Numbered from the stretch's first letter, positions 1-8,906 are shown. The stretch is DNA of 43,395 nucleotides from Verrucomicrobiota bacterium (GCA_003220155.1 QHRO01000248.1:1-43395); one strand, 5' to 3'. Numbers and translations are program-made. The notes: generated from the sequence alone by a model not told the origin.

Positions 1-716
1 CGGTCATCTTCAATGTCGCCGCGATTGCTAATAACAACTTGCAGGATCTCAAAACCGGGCAGCTTGTTGATGCGACTCCGTGGAAGCAGCAGGTCGCACT
101 CGTGTTCGGCGTAATCGCCGGTGCCTTCGTCATTCCGCCGGTGCTCGATCTGGTGAATCATGCTTACGGTTTCGTTGGCGCCCCCGGTGCGGAGTTGCGC
201 CCGAATCCATTACCGGCGCCTCAAGCGGGCCTCATTTCTTCACTCGCGCAAGGCGTCATCGCTGCGAACATCGACTGGAGTCTGATCCGCATCGGCGCGT
301 TGATCGGCGTCTGCATCATCCTGCTGGACGAGATCCTCGCACGGACGACGCGGCACATGCGCGTGCCGCCGCTCGCCGTCGGGCTGGGCATTTATCTGCC
401 CACGCAGAGCACCCTCATGATCGTCGTCGGTGCGATCGTGGGCTGGCTTTTCGATCGCCGCGCGGATCGCACACCAAAGCCAGAAGCGACAAAGCAACTC
501 GGCGTGTTACTCGCATCGGGACTGATCGTTGGCGAAAGTATTATCGGCGTAGTGATCTCTGCAATCGTTGTCTTCTCCGGGAAAGCCGCACCGCTCTCGC
601 TGGTCGGGCCCGGCTATGAAACCGCCGGGATCATCGTCGGCGGCATCGCCTTCGCCGGCATCGCGTTCCTGCTTTATCGATGGATCCTGCGAATGGGGGC
701 TGCGCGAGCGACGTGA
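1..716 (+). CDS. OPT-family oligopeptide/metal-chelate transporter, C-terminal part (5' end outside window)
   Basis: The reading frame is open from the left edge (codons from base 3) with no start, so this is the 3' end of a gene cut by the window. The translated stretch NNNLQDLKTGQLVDATPWKQQ matches the SQDLKTGFLVGSTPKFQQ segment of the complete OPT protein immediately downstream, and both continue into the same final membrane segments (AVGxYLP, PIFVGG-type helix, GVLLASGxIxGE/GG). OPT proteins are inner-membrane importers of peptides or metal chelates. Here the loop after the LVNHAYGF helix is only about 25 residues, whereas the downstream paralogue carries about 160 residues at the same place. 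The two genes are 44 bp apart on the same strand and are probably co-transcribed tandem paralogues. Substrate cannot be told from the sequence. Confidence 0.85.
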   Translation, partial: VIFNVAAIANNNLQDLKTGQLVDATPWKQQVALVFGVIAGAFVIPPVLDLVNHAYGFVGAPGAELRPNPLPAPQAGLISSLAQGVIAANIDWSLIRIGALIGVCIILLDEILARTTRHMRVPPLAVGLGIYLPTQSTLMIVVGAIVGWLFDRRADRTPKPEATKQLGVLLASGLIVGESIIGVVISAIVVFSGKAAPLSLVGPGYETAGIIVGGIAFAGIAFLLYRWILRMGAARAT

Positions 717-760
717 ACCGCGTGACTCGTTAAGCCACTGGTCGGGCGGCTCGCAATTCG

Positions 761-3301
761 ATGAAAAAAATCGATCTGAGAAATCCGCCTAACGAAATGC
801 CCGATATCGTCGGGTACAAGCCGGAGAATCCGCTCACGGCGAATTTCAAACCCTACATCTCAGCCCACACCCGGATACGCGAGCTGACGCCGGTGCCGCT
901 GATTATCGGCACGCTGCTTGGCATCATCTTCGGCGCCTCGTCGCTCTATCTTGTCCTGAAGGTTGGTCTCACGGTCAGCGCTTCCATTCCGGTGGCGGTC
1001 ATTTCCATCACTCTCTTCCGGCTTTTTTCCAAAGTGGGATTGCGCGACGCGACCATTCTCGAGAACAACATCGTGCAGACGGCCGGTTCGGCCGGTGAGT
1101 CGATCGCCTTCGGTCTCGGCGTCACAATGCCGGCGATCATGATCCTCGGATTCGATCTCGAGATCACACGCGTCATGCTGGTTGCGACTCTCGGCGGATT
1201 GTTAGGCATTCTCATGATGATCCCGTTGCGGCGTGCGCTCATCGTCGATCAACACGGCTTGCTTAAGTATCCGGAAGGAACCGCCTGCGCCGAAGTGCTC
1301 AAGGCCGCGGCATCCCGCGAAGGTTTGGAAAATAAGTCCGATGTCGAAGCCGCGACTGGCGGAAAGACAATTTTCACCGGGTTTGGAATTGGCTTCATCT
1401 ATCAGGCGGCGATGAATGCGTTCAACGCCTGGAAGAACACGCCAGAGAAAATTTTCGGCGCACCCTTCAAGGCGGGATCGATCTCGATGACGATCGAGCC
1501 GGCATTGTTAGGCGTGGGTTACATCATCGGGCCGCGGATTGGTTCCATCATGTGCGCGGGCGGCGTTCTTGCCTATTTGGTTCTCATCCCCGCGATCAAA
1601 TTTTTCGGCGAAAGTTCCTCGGGAATTATCGCGCCGGGCACGATACCCATCAGCCAAATGACGCCCGATGGTATCCGCGAGTCTTATATCCTTTATCTCG
1701 GCGCGGGTGCAGTCGCGGCCGGTGGCATCATTAGCATGGTGCGATCGCTGCCACTTATCTGGCACGGTACGAAGAGCGGACTGGCCGATCTGCGCAGCAT
1801 GCATGAAGCAGTCGGCAAAATGCCGCGCACAGATCAGGATTTATCGATGAAGTTCGTCATCGGCGGAGTGATCGCTCTCCTGCTGACGATCATTATCGCA
1901 CCGCAACTGCATTTGCAGTGGAACTTGTTAGGCGCGCTGCTCATCGTCGCGATCGGATTTCTTTTCACCACGGTCTCATCGCATCTTACAGGTGAGATCG
2001 GTTCTTCCTCGTGTCCAACCTCCGGCATGACGGTGGCAACGCTTCTTCTCACTTGTCTGGTCTTTCTCATCGTCGGTTGGACCGGGCCGAACTATTTTGT
2101 CACTGCACTTTCCATCGGCGGCATCGTCTGCATTGCTTCTTCGAATGGCGGCACTACTTCGCAGGATCTAAAAACTGGTTTTCTTGTCGGATCGACCCCG
2201 AAGTTTCAACAGATCGCGATCCTCGCCGGTTCATTGGCATCCGCCCTCGCCCTTGGGCCGATTCTCCTTGTTCTAAATGATTCCTATACCGTCTACGTGC
2301 CGGCAACGACGTTCCAAAAAGTCCAGGCCGGCGTGACGCTGCCGCGGGTCCAAGTCACCAATCTCTCGCCGTTTCGCGAGAAGTTGAAGCCCGACACGAC
2401 AGAACACTATCGCGTTCTAGAAAACGAAGAAGGTGACGTGAATTCCGTCGTGCCTGGCCTCGATCCGGGCGAATACCTGATCAACGGCAGTGGGGAGGTC
2501 GTGTACAAAATCGAGCGCAACTTTCCGGCCGACCTGCGCGCGCCTAACGATGCCGAGCTGGGCGCGCGGGAGCGAATCAAAGGCGCACAAGCCAACATGG
2601 ACCCGCAAAGCTATCGCTCGTGGCAGCGGATCGATCCGAGTGGCGGACCGGCGCAACGTTACCTTGTGAACGATCGCGGCGAGGCAGTCTATCTCGTCGA
2701 TCCCGGCATTAACGGTACGCATCGCGTCCGGCCCGATGGGTCGCCAGTAACAAAATTCGACGCGCCCAAGGCGACACTGATGTCTTACATCATTAAAGGC
2801 ATTCTGAGCCACAAGTTGCCGTGGGCGCTGGTATTGTTAGGTGTGATGATTGCCATCACACTCGAGATGAGCGGCATTCCTTCCCTAGCGTTTGCCGTCG
2901 GCGTCTATCTCCCGCTCGCTTCGTCCAGTCCGATTTTTGTTGGCGGCATGATACGTTTCCTGATCGATCGCTGGCTGCGCAAACATAAATTCCACGCTCA
3001 TGATTTGACCCATGATGAGCTCGTGGCGGAGGGCGACAAGAGCTCCGGCGTGTTGCTCGCCTCCGGTTACATCGCGGGTGGCGCGCTCGCCGGCATCGTC
3101 ATCGCCATCATGGCAGGCCTGCCCAGTCTGGCGTCAACCAACGAGCGGCTCGCGGCGTGGGCGACAGCGCATAATCCGTTCTTCAACGGCCCGCACGCCG
3201 ACCTGCTGGCGCTAATTCCGTTTGTCGCGCTCTGCGTCCTTCTTTACCTGGTCGGGCGCGATCTGTTGCTTGCACCGCGTCCGGCAAAGTTCAGAGCGTA
3301 G
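761..3301 (+). CDS. OPT-family oligopeptide transporter with extra soluble insert
   Basis: This 846-residue multi-spanning inner-membrane protein of the OPT family is expected to import oligopeptides or metal-chelate complexes. Recognisable family features are the start RELTPVPLIIGTLLG, the segment ENNIVQTAGSAGES near residue 101, YPEGTACAEVLKA near 170, GEIGSSSCPTSGMT near 411 and QDLKTGFLVGSTP near 468. Residues about 509-668 form a hydrophilic insert absent from the paralogue just upstream. It contains two similar units, YLINGSGEVVYKI (572-584) and YLVNDRGEAVYLV (634-646). The ATG at 761 gives the longest product; an in-frame ATG at 797 is an alternative start. It lies 44 bp after the preceding OPT gene. 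Substrate is not predictable; the family call is firm, the role of the insert is unknown. Confidence 0.93.
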   Translation: MKKIDLRNPPNEMPDIVGYKPENPLTANFKPYISAHTRIRELTPVPLIIGTLLGIIFGASSLYLVLKVGLTVSASIPVAVISITLFRLFSKVGLRDATILENNIVQTAGSAGESIAFGLGVTMPAIMILGFDLEITRVMLVATLGGLLGILMMIPLRRALIVDQHGLLKYPEGTACAEVLKAAASREGLENKSDVEAATGGKTIFTGFGIGFIYQAAMNAFNAWKNTPEKIFGAPFKAGSISMTIEPALLGVGYIIGPRIGSIMCAGGVLAYLVLIPAIKFFGESSSGIIAPGTIPISQMTPDGIRESYILYLGAGAVAAGGIISMVRSLPLIWHGTKSGLADLRSMHEAVGKMPRTDQDLSMKFVIGGVIALLLTIIIAPQLHLQWNLLGALLIVAIGFLFTTVSSHLTGEIGSSSCPTSGMTVATLLLTCLVFLIVGWTGPNYFVTALSIGGIVCIASSNGGTTSQDLKTGFLVGSTPKFQQIAILAGSLASALALGPILLVLNDSYTVYVPATTFQKVQAGVTLPRVQVTNLSPFREKLKPDTTEHYRVLENEEGDVNSVVPGLDPGEYLINGSGEVVYKIERNFPADLRAPNDAELGARERIKGAQANMDPQSYRSWQRIDPSGGPAQRYLVNDRGEAVYLVDPGINGTHRVRPDGSPVTKFDAPKATLMSYIIKGILSHKLPWALVLLGVMIAITLEMSGIPSLAFAVGVYLPLASSSPIFVGGMIRFLIDRWLRKHKFHAHDLTHDELVAEGDKSSGVLLASGYIAGGALAGIVIAIMAGLPSLASTNERLAAWATAHNPFFNGPHADLLALIPFVALCVLLYLVGRDLLLAPRPAKFRA

Positions 3302-3355
3302 AACTCGGCGATTGCTGACTTGCCTCTGGCTTCGCCCGGGGCTAGACGTGCTGAT

Positions 3356-4216
3356 ATGGCCTCAAATAATTACGCCCATCCCGAAGCGCTAGTGGAAACC
3401 GACTGGCTAGCGCAACATTTGAAAAACGATGGTATTCGCATTGTCGAGTCAAATGAAGACATTTTGCTCTACGATACCGGACACATTCCGGGTGCCGTTC
3501 ACATCGACTGGCGAGCCGACCTGCAAGACCCGGTGATTCGCGATTACATTCAACCGGACAAATTCGCCGAGCTATGCAGCCGCAACGGCATCACGCCGGA
3601 AACGACCTGCATTTTCTACGGCGACAAATCCAACTGGTGGGCGTGCTACGCCCTTTGGGCATTTCGATTGTTCGGACACGACAAGGTGAAAATTCTCAAC
3701 GGCGGCCGCGACAAATGGAAAGCCGAAGGCCGCGAGATGACGCGCGAAGTGCCCAAATATCCGCGCACAAATTATCCCGTGCCGACGCGGCGTTACGATA
3801 AGGAAATTCGCGCTTTCGCAGATGAGGCCCTGGCGCAAAGCAAAGCGAGGAAACCGTTGGTCGACGTTCGTTCGCCCGGCGAATACAAGGGCGAGATCAC
3901 GCACATGCCGGAATACCCGCAGGAAGGCGTGCTGCGGGGCGGTCATATTCCAGGCGCGAAAAGTGTCCCTTGGAAAACCGCAGTCAATGATGACGGCACG
4001 TTCAAACCAGCGGCCGAGTTAGAGAAAATTTATGTGCAGGGTTGCGGCGTCAGTCCGAAGACAGATACCGTCGTTTATTGCCGCATCGGCGAACGCTCCA
4101 GTCACACCTGGTTTGTGCTAACCTATCTGCTCGGACTAAACAACGTCCGGAATTACGATGGTTCCTGGACGGAGTGGGGCAATCGCGTTGCCGCGCCGAT
4201 CGAGAAGGGGGCATAG
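3356..4216 (+). CDS. Thiosulfate/3-mercaptopyruvate sulfurtransferase (two rhodanese domains)
   Basis: The 286-residue cytoplasmic protein has two rhodanese domains. The N-terminal one (about 10-130, with [13 protein letters not shown]) is structural; the C-terminal one (about 150-280) carries the catalytic loop [12 protein letters not shown] with Cys242. CRxGERSS-type loops are typical of thiosulfate sulfurtransferases, which pass sulfane sulfur from thiosulfate to a thiophilic acceptor or run in reverse. I start it at the ATG at 3356 ([11 protein letters not shown]) rather than an upstream in-frame TTG at 3320, because family similarity begins just after it. It converges on the sulfite oxidase gene, 36 bp away across a perfect hairpin. 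With that gene and the persulfide dioxygenase it makes up a compact sulfane-sulfur oxidation set. No signal peptide is visible. Confidence 0.92.
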   Translation: MASNNYAHPEALVETDWLAQHLKNDGIRIVESNEDILLYDTGHIPGAVHIDWRADLQDPVIRDYIQPDKFAELCSRNGITPETTCIFYGDKSNWWACYALWAFRLFGHDKVKILNGGRDKWKAEGREMTREVPKYPRTNYPVPTRRYDKEIRAFADEALAQSKARKPLVDVRSPGEYKGEITHMPEYPQEGVLRGGHIPGAKSVPWKTAVNDDGTFKPAAELEKIYVQGCGVSPKTDTVVYCRIGERSSHTWFVLTYLLGLNNVRNYDGSWTEWGNRVAAPIEKGA

Positions 4217-4218
4217 AC

Positions 4219-4246
4219 GGAGGGACGTGCGGAAGCACGTCCCTCC
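4219..4246. terminator. Perfect 12-bp hairpin between convergent genes
   Basis: GGAGGGACGTGC (4219-4230), loop GGAA, then the exact complement GCACGTCCCTCC (4235-4246). It starts two bases after the sulfurtransferase stop and ends five bases before the sulfite oxidase stop codon on the other strand, so it is placed to terminate both transcripts. There is no long T-run on either side, so it may instead, or also, be a member of a dispersed intergenic hairpin family. Confidence 0.6.
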
Positions 4247-4251
4247 ACATT

Positions 4252-5292
4252 TCAGCGCACTTCGACTTCGATCGGCAAACAATGGCTGACCATGTAGGTA
4301 CCGCCGTTGGCATCGCGTTCCATTGGCTGCATCCGTCCACGTGAGTCCGTGGCGCGCGCCATCAGGGTATAGCCACCTGGCGACGGTGTTTGCCATTCGA
4401 ACTCCCAGAGTCGCCACGCATTTTCAGTCGCCTCCCCGTTGAGAGTGGCTTCGCCCCACGACTTGCCGGCATCGCAGCTAACTTCCACTTTGGTAACGAT
4501 AGCTCCCGCGGTCCAAGCCGCGCCTTTAACCAGGTACTTTGAATTCGCGCGAATGATTTCATTATCTTCGGGCCGCGCGATCTCCGCTTTCACCTGCATC
4601 GTAGTCAATGGGACCAGCGCGGGCCCAGCCTCGTCTCGCCGCCAGTAAGCGTAATCAATCGATTGGTAGTAACCATTGAATGGTTGATCGGTGACAATGA
4701 TCCGCTGGAGCCATTTGATTGATGCCATTCCGTACCAACCCGGGACGACGGCGCGCAGCGGGAAACCGTGCGCGGCGCTGAGCGGCTCGCCATTCATCGC
4801 GAAAGCGAGCAGCACATCATCCATTGCCTTTTCGACGGGCAGACTGCGCGCGAAATTTATTTTGCCAGAAGGACGCGGTGGCTCGGCGATGGTGCCGTTA
4901 TCAGCGCCTTCGAGAATGATTTCGCGCGCCTTGTTCGCCATCTCGGCGCGTTGCAGCAGTTCGCGCAGTCTCACGCCAGTCCACTCCGCGTTGCCGACAG
5001 CGCCGAGTTCCCATTGCACACCTTTAACTTTCGGAACAAGAAAAACGCGGCTGTTGCCAGCGCACTCCAGCGTGGCCGTGATCGTCTGCGTGGGCATTTG
5101 GCGTAAGTCGTCTATGATCACCTCGAATGGTCGCGCCACTTTGCCTCCTACTCTCAAACGCCAATCGCGTTCGTTGATTTTCGGGATCGGGAAGTGGCAG
5201 CGAATGTAAAATCGCTCGTTCGGTGTAACAAAACTCTCGAGCGCGCTGAACGGCATCTCGAGATTCGGCGGTTCTTTCTCCCGCGTGATCAT
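4252..5292 (-). CDS. Sulfite oxidase-family molybdopterin oxidoreductase
   Basis: This 346-residue protein has the sulfite-oxidase fold: an Mo-pterin domain at about 20-210, with the molybdenum-ligating Cys77 in TLECAGNSR and the conserved SAAHGFPLRAVVPGWYG segment, followed by the Mo-co dimerisation domain (about 220-346) ending in GTYMVSHCLPIEVEV. The family oxidises sulfite to sulfate and passes electrons to cytochrome c. No haem-b5 domain and no Tat signal are visible, so a bacterial SorA/YedY-like export route is not evident and the protein may be cytoplasmic. Its start lies 14 bp after the stop of the upstream persulfide dioxygenase gene on the same strand, so the two form an operon in which the first enzyme makes sulfite and this one removes it. 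Confidence 0.9.
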   Translation of the reverse strand: MITREKEPPNLEMPFSALESFVTPNERFYIRCHFPIPKINERDWRLRVGGKVARPFEVIIDDLRQMPTQTITATLECAGNSRVFLVPKVKGVQWELGAVGNAEWTGVRLRELLQRAEMANKAREIILEGADNGTIAEPPRPSGKINFARSLPVEKAMDDVLLAFAMNGEPLSAAHGFPLRAVVPGWYGMASIKWLQRIIVTDQPFNGYYQSIDYAYWRRDEAGPALVPLTTMQVKAEIARPEDNEIIRANSKYLVKGAAWTAGAIVTKVEVSCDAGKSWGEATLNGEATENAWRLWEFEWQTPSPGGYTLMARATDSRGRMQPMERDANGGTYMVSHCLPIEVEVR

Positions 5293-5306
5293 GGTTTTCG
5301 CCGAAA

Positions 5307-6722
5307 CTAGGCTGCTTTTTCCTGAGCGGCGTTGCGATCCACCGGATAGCCCGCTTTTTTCCAGGCGTGCCAGCTACCTGGGACATTGCGCACGTCAGCG
5401 AAGCCCTCACCTTTTAGAATGCTGGCAGCAATGCTTGCGCGATATCCGCTCGCGCAGTAAACCGCGGTCGGCTTCGATTTATCCAGTTCGCCAAATCGCT
5501 TCCACAGTTCCGCCAGAAAAATGTGGTGCGCACCTGGAACGTGGCCGCCTTTCCACTCCCGGTTCGAACGCACATCGAGAATTTGCAATTCGCGGCCCGC
5601 GTTTTTTAAATCGTGCACACTCATCTGCGCAACCTGGGCGAATGGATAACCAGCGTTGTCCCACGCTTTCATTCCACCGACGAGATAACCGGCGAATTTG
5701 GTGAAACCTGTGCGAATAAACAGGCGCACGATTTCATCGAGATCATCGTCATTTTCCAGCACCAGCAAAATCGGTTGTTCCGGATCCAGAAGCGACCCAG
5801 CCCAGATCGAAAGCATGGGCGAACCTCCGATGTTCAACGCTCCCGGAATATGCGCGCCGCCGAAGCTCAGCATCAGACGTGTGTCGATAAGAATGCCTGC
5901 CTTTTCATCGATCGCTTTCTTGAATGCCTTTGGCGGCAGCCCGGCGACTCGGGGTAAACCGCCCAGCACTTCCGGGCCTTCCATATTCACTTTTTTCATC
6001 CGCGGATAATATTTGGGAATCGGCGGCGCGGTGGAGACCGCAAAACGGGTGAATGACTCCATGTCCTTAAATTGGAGGAAGGGATTGAGCGGCCGCTCGT
6101 AACCGATGGTGCTGTTTAACCGATCGCCTATTTCGGCGCCACACGGCGAACCGCTGCCGTGCGCGGGATAAATAATGACACTATCGGGCAACTTCATGTA
6201 GAAATCGCTTAGCGTATGAAATTGTTGGGCAGCGAGTTTGCCGGTTTCTTTTTCGCCCAGCAGATCAGGACGGCCCGCTGAATTTACGAAAAGCGAGTCG
6301 CCACTCAAAACTCCCCACGGGGTTTCCGGATGTTCCGTGTCCGCCAATAAATACGAGATGTGCTCCGGCGTGTGACCCGGGGTATGGCGCGCGGTGATAA
6401 CGACGGCGCCAAGTGTAAATTTGTCGCCATCGCTGACTTTTTCGTTTTCGAATCCGTAGTGTGCACCTCCTTCGTGGCTAACGTAGATCTTTGCCGATTC
6501 AACCCGGCCGCAAAGCTCACGTGCACCACTAACGAGATCGGCATGAATATGGGTTTCGAAAATATGCGTGATGGCAACGTTTTTTGCACGCGCCAACTCG
6601 AGATAAATTTCAACATCCGCCCGCGGATCGAACACCGCCGCGATGCCTTCTTCGTCGTCTCCGACTAAGTAAGAAAGTTCAGCCAACCCTTCCGTTTGAA
6701 TCGTTTCAAAGACCAAGGACAT
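5307..6722 (-). CDS. Persulfide dioxygenase-rhodanese fusion (ETHE1-like MBL fold plus two rhodanese domains)
   Basis: The N-terminal metallo-beta-lactamase-fold domain (1 to about 240) shows the metal-binding motif THIHADLVSG (His58, His60, Asp62), HTPGHTPEH (His117) and GDSLFVNSAGRPDL (Asp142), the pattern of ETHE1-type persulfide dioxygenases. These oxidise glutathione persulfide to sulfite using one iron and O2. Two rhodanese domains follow: the first (about 260-360) keeps GGAHIPGALNI but has no catalytic Cys in its loop, while the second (about 370-465) has Cys423 in YCASGYRAS. The architecture matches known Blh/PRF-type fusions. It is the promoter-proximal gene of an operon with sulfite oxidase and is divergent from the two-component system. 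A sulfide:quinone reductase, the usual upstream enzyme, is not in the window. Confidence 0.92.
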   Translation of the reverse strand: MSLVFETIQTEGLAELSYLVGDDEEGIAAVFDPRADVEIYLELARAKNVAITHIFETHIHADLVSGARELCGRVESAKIYVSHEGGAHYGFENEKVSDGDKFTLGAVVITARHTPGHTPEHISYLLADTEHPETPWGVLSGDSLFVNSAGRPDLLGEKETGKLAAQQFHTLSDFYMKLPDSVIIYPAHGSGSPCGAEIGDRLNSTIGYERPLNPFLQFKDMESFTRFAVSTAPPIPKYYPRMKKVNMEGPEVLGGLPRVAGLPPKAFKKAIDEKAGILIDTRLMLSFGGAHIPGALNIGGSPMLSIWAGSLLDPEQPILLVLENDDDLDEIVRLFIRTGFTKFAGYLVGGMKAWDNAGYPFAQVAQMSVHDLKNAGRELQILDVRSNREWKGGHVPGAHHIFLAELWKRFGELDKSKPTAVYCASGYRASIAASILKGEGFADVRNVPGSWHAWKKAGYPVDRNAAQEKAA

Positions 6723-6786
6723 AGTCCATAACTATACCGCCGAGGCGCTGGTCGAAGTCAAGCTGCCGCGGAAGAAAAACAATGCA

Positions 6787-6817
6787 TCGACCGGCCCAAT
6801 AGCGCATCATTGGTCGA
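6787..6817. promoter_or_regulatory. Dyad in the divergent promoter region of the persulfide dioxygenase and response-regulator genes
   Basis: TCGACC (6787-6792) is mirrored by GGTCGA (6812-6817), with an inner CAAT (6797-6800)/ATTG (6809-6812) pair. It ends 9 bp before the ATG of the response regulator gene in a 104-bp divergent intergenic region. No Shine-Dalgarno sequence is visible between the dyad and that ATG. Position suggests an operator, perhaps for autoregulation; this is inference only. Confidence 0.35.
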
Positions 6818-6826
6818 TTTATTTAA

Positions 6827-7501
6827 ATGCGAATCCTGTTAATCGAGGATGAAAAGAAGACGGCCGCATACCTGGCCAAGGGCCTTGGCGAAGCAGGTTT
6901 TCAAGTTACGACCGCGTCAGACGGAGAAGCCGGATTAAATCTGGCACTGGCAAAGACGTTCGATCTTTTCATCATCGACGTAATGCTGCCGAAGAGAGAT
7001 GGTTGGTCGATCGTAGCAACCCTTAAGAGAAAGGACGTGCGCACACCCATCCTTTTGTTGACCGCCCGCGATAGTGTTCGCGACCGGGTGAAAGGACTTG
7101 AACTCGGCGCCGACGATTATTTAGTCAAGCCCTTCGCGTTTTCGGAACTACTGGCCCGGGTTCGATCAGTTTTGCGCCGTTCTTCCGCCGGACACGAGCG
7201 GGGGCACTTGCACATACACGATCTGGAGATTGACACACGCAAGTATAAAGCGTGTCGGTCCGGGACCCCGCTCCACCTCACTTCTAAGGAATTCTTGCTC
7301 CTGGCCCACTTGGTCCGGCGGGCTGGTGAAGCTGTGTCGCGCAACGAAATCGCGAACCAAATTTGGGATATTGATTTCCCCATTAACACCAATGTCGTCG
7401 ATGTGATGGTGCGACGCTTGCGGGCAAAAGTGGACGATCCATTCAAAGAGAAACTGGTGCGAACCATCCGCGGCGTCGGCTATGTTCTTAAGTCCGACTA
7501 G
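6827..7501 (+). CDS. OmpR-family response regulator (CopR/CusR-like)
   Basis: The 224-residue protein has a receiver domain (1-118) with the acidic pocket Glu7/Asp8, phospho-acceptor Asp51 (FIIDVMLP) and Lys101 (DDYLVKPF). A winged-helix trans_reg_C DNA-binding domain (about 128-222) follows, ending in VRTIRGVGYVLK. The sequence resembles regulators of heavy-metal resistance (CusR/CopR), which pair with the kinase type encoded next. The kinase gene overlaps its 3' end by 20 nt, indicating translational coupling. No metal efflux operon is present nearby, so the target could be distant or could be the divergent sulfur genes. The metal link is inferred from family resemblance only. Confidence 0.93.
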   Translation: MRILLIEDEKKTAAYLAKGLGEAGFQVTTASDGEAGLNLALAKTFDLFIIDVMLPKRDGWSIVATLKRKDVRTPILLLTARDSVRDRVKGLELGADDYLVKPFAFSELLARVRSVLRRSSAGHERGHLHIHDLEIDTRKYKACRSGTPLHLTSKEFLLLAHLVRRAGEAVSRNEIANQIWDIDFPINTNVVDVMVRRLRAKVDDPFKEKLVRTIRGVGYVLKSD

Positions 7502-8906
7502 GCCGCGCTCGATTGCGTCCCAGCTTGTCTTTCTCTTTACTCTGGCCGCGGCGTTCCTTCTCTCCTGTGGGCTCGGCGCCTTTTACTTGATCGTGGTGCG
7601 CCACGCCTTTGAAGAAGATAACGAATTTCTCGCTGACAGGTTATCGGCTTTGCGCGGCGAATTGAGTCAGACAGGCGGCCTTGGAAGCTTGACTGCGACA
7701 TTACGCAACACGCACGCGAGCAAAGTCGAGGCTTATTGGGTGCGAGTGATTAGCTCCAACGGTGACGTCGTTACTGAAACCCCAAAAATGGGCGTTTTTT
7801 TGCCTCCGTCTGCTTTTCCTGATCCACAAGATAAGAATTCAGTCTACCGCCCCAAAAATTATCGAATCAGCAAGAAACTATTTTCGCTGGTGGCGGCAAT
7901 CGAGGAGGCGGATGGCCAGCCCTACATTATCCAACTCGCTCAAGACCGGTCGAGCGACGAGCAGTTTGCCACTCAATTTGCTTTCGTCCTTGGCGGCGCC
8001 CTCGGTCTCGGAATCCTGGCGTCGGCAATGATCGCGATCGCCGTCACCAAACGCGGCTTGCGGCCGTTACAGCAAATGACGCATTCGCTCGAACGCATCG
8101 GCCCCAGCCGTCTTGACGAACGCGTGGGTAAGACGACCTGGCCGCGCGAACTTCAGCCAGTCGCGACTGCTTTTGACGAGATGCTGGCGCGGCTGGAAAA
8201 TTCATTTACCAAACTCTCCCAATTCTCAGCCGATCTCGCCCATGAACTTCGGACGCCGATTTCGAATATTCGCGGAGAAGCTGAAGTTACCTTAACGCGG
8301 CCGCGCACCTTGGAGGACTATCGCAACGTCATTGAATCGATCGCCGCCGAATGCGAAAGGCTCTCAGGTATTGTCGACAACCTCTTATTTCTCGCGCGTG
8401 CCGAAGGAGTTGATCGCCAAATCAAACCAAATGTCTTTGGCGCGCGGCCCGCGATTGAAAAGATCGCGGCCTATTATCGGACGATTGCAGAAGAGCGAGG
8501 TATTTCCATTACCAACAAAGGTGACGGCGAAGTCTATGCTGACGCGTTATTGTTCGATCGCGCTTTGAGTAATCTTCTCGACAACGCCCTCCGCTTCACT
8601 CCTGACGGCGGCAAAATTACTATCGCTACCGAGATCAAACCGGATCGGACCGAGCTCGCGGTCGAAGACACTGGCTGTGGAATCCCTCCACAACATCTCC
8701 CGCACCTATGCGATCGATTTTATCGGGTCGATTTGTCGCGCAGCTCACAGGGAACAGGCCTGGGCCTGGCCCTGGTCAAATCCATTATCGATCTGCATGG
8801 TGGATCAGTCGCGGTAGCAAGTGAAGTTGATCACGGCACAACTGTGACCCTCACGTTCCCGGCGAGGGCGCGCTCGACTTCACAAAATAATCTACATGCG
8901 ATCTAG
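7482..8906 (+). CDS. Membrane sensor histidine kinase (heavy-metal sensor type)
   Basis: The 474-residue kinase has a first membrane helix at about 12-38, a periplasmic sensor region (about 40-162), a second helix at about 165-188, and a HAMP domain (about 190-243). The DHp domain carries the phosphorylated His254 (SADLAHELRTPISN). The HATPase domain shows N box NLLDNALRF, G1 DTGCGIP and G2 GTGLGLALV. The HAMP-DHp layout and the TLEDYR/LARAE segments are typical of the CztS/SilS/CopS-like group. Its ATG lies inside the response regulator gene (20-nt overlap), giving a classical two-component operon. It should autophosphorylate in response to a periplasmic signal; the ligand is not identifiable. 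Confidence 0.93.
   Translation: MFLSPTRPRSIASQLVFLFTLAAAFLLSCGLGAFYLIVVRHAFEEDNEFLADRLSALRGELSQTGGLGSLTATLRNTHASKVEAYWVRVISSNGDVVTETPKMGVFLPPSAFPDPQDKNSVYRPKNYRISKKLFSLVAAIEEADGQPYIIQLAQDRSSDEQFATQFAFVLGGALGLGILASAMIAIAVTKRGLRPLQQMTHSLERIGPSRLDERVGKTTWPRELQPVATAFDEMLARLENSFTKLSQFSADLAHELRTPISNIRGEAEVTLTRPRTLEDYRNVIESIAAECERLSGIVDNLLFLARAEGVDRQIKPNVFGARPAIEKIAAYYRTIAEERGISITNKGDGEVYADALLFDRALSNLLDNALRFTPDGGKITIATEIKPDRTELAVEDTGCGIPPQHLPHLCDRFYRVDLSRSSQGTGLGLALVKSIIDLHGGSVAVASEVDHGTTVTLTFPARARSTSQNNLHAI

Noticed and set aside
2417-2812. 131-residue antisense frame in the OPT insert
   Set aside because: The plus-strand frame carries the OPT protein and shows internal repeats at the protein level; the antisense frame shows nothing.
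1195-2840. Repeated TTGTTAGGC in the OPT gene, possible uptake-type motif
   Set aside because: TTAGGC on both strands over the window is roughly at or below my rough chance expectation; it reflects Leu-Gly codons in membrane helices.
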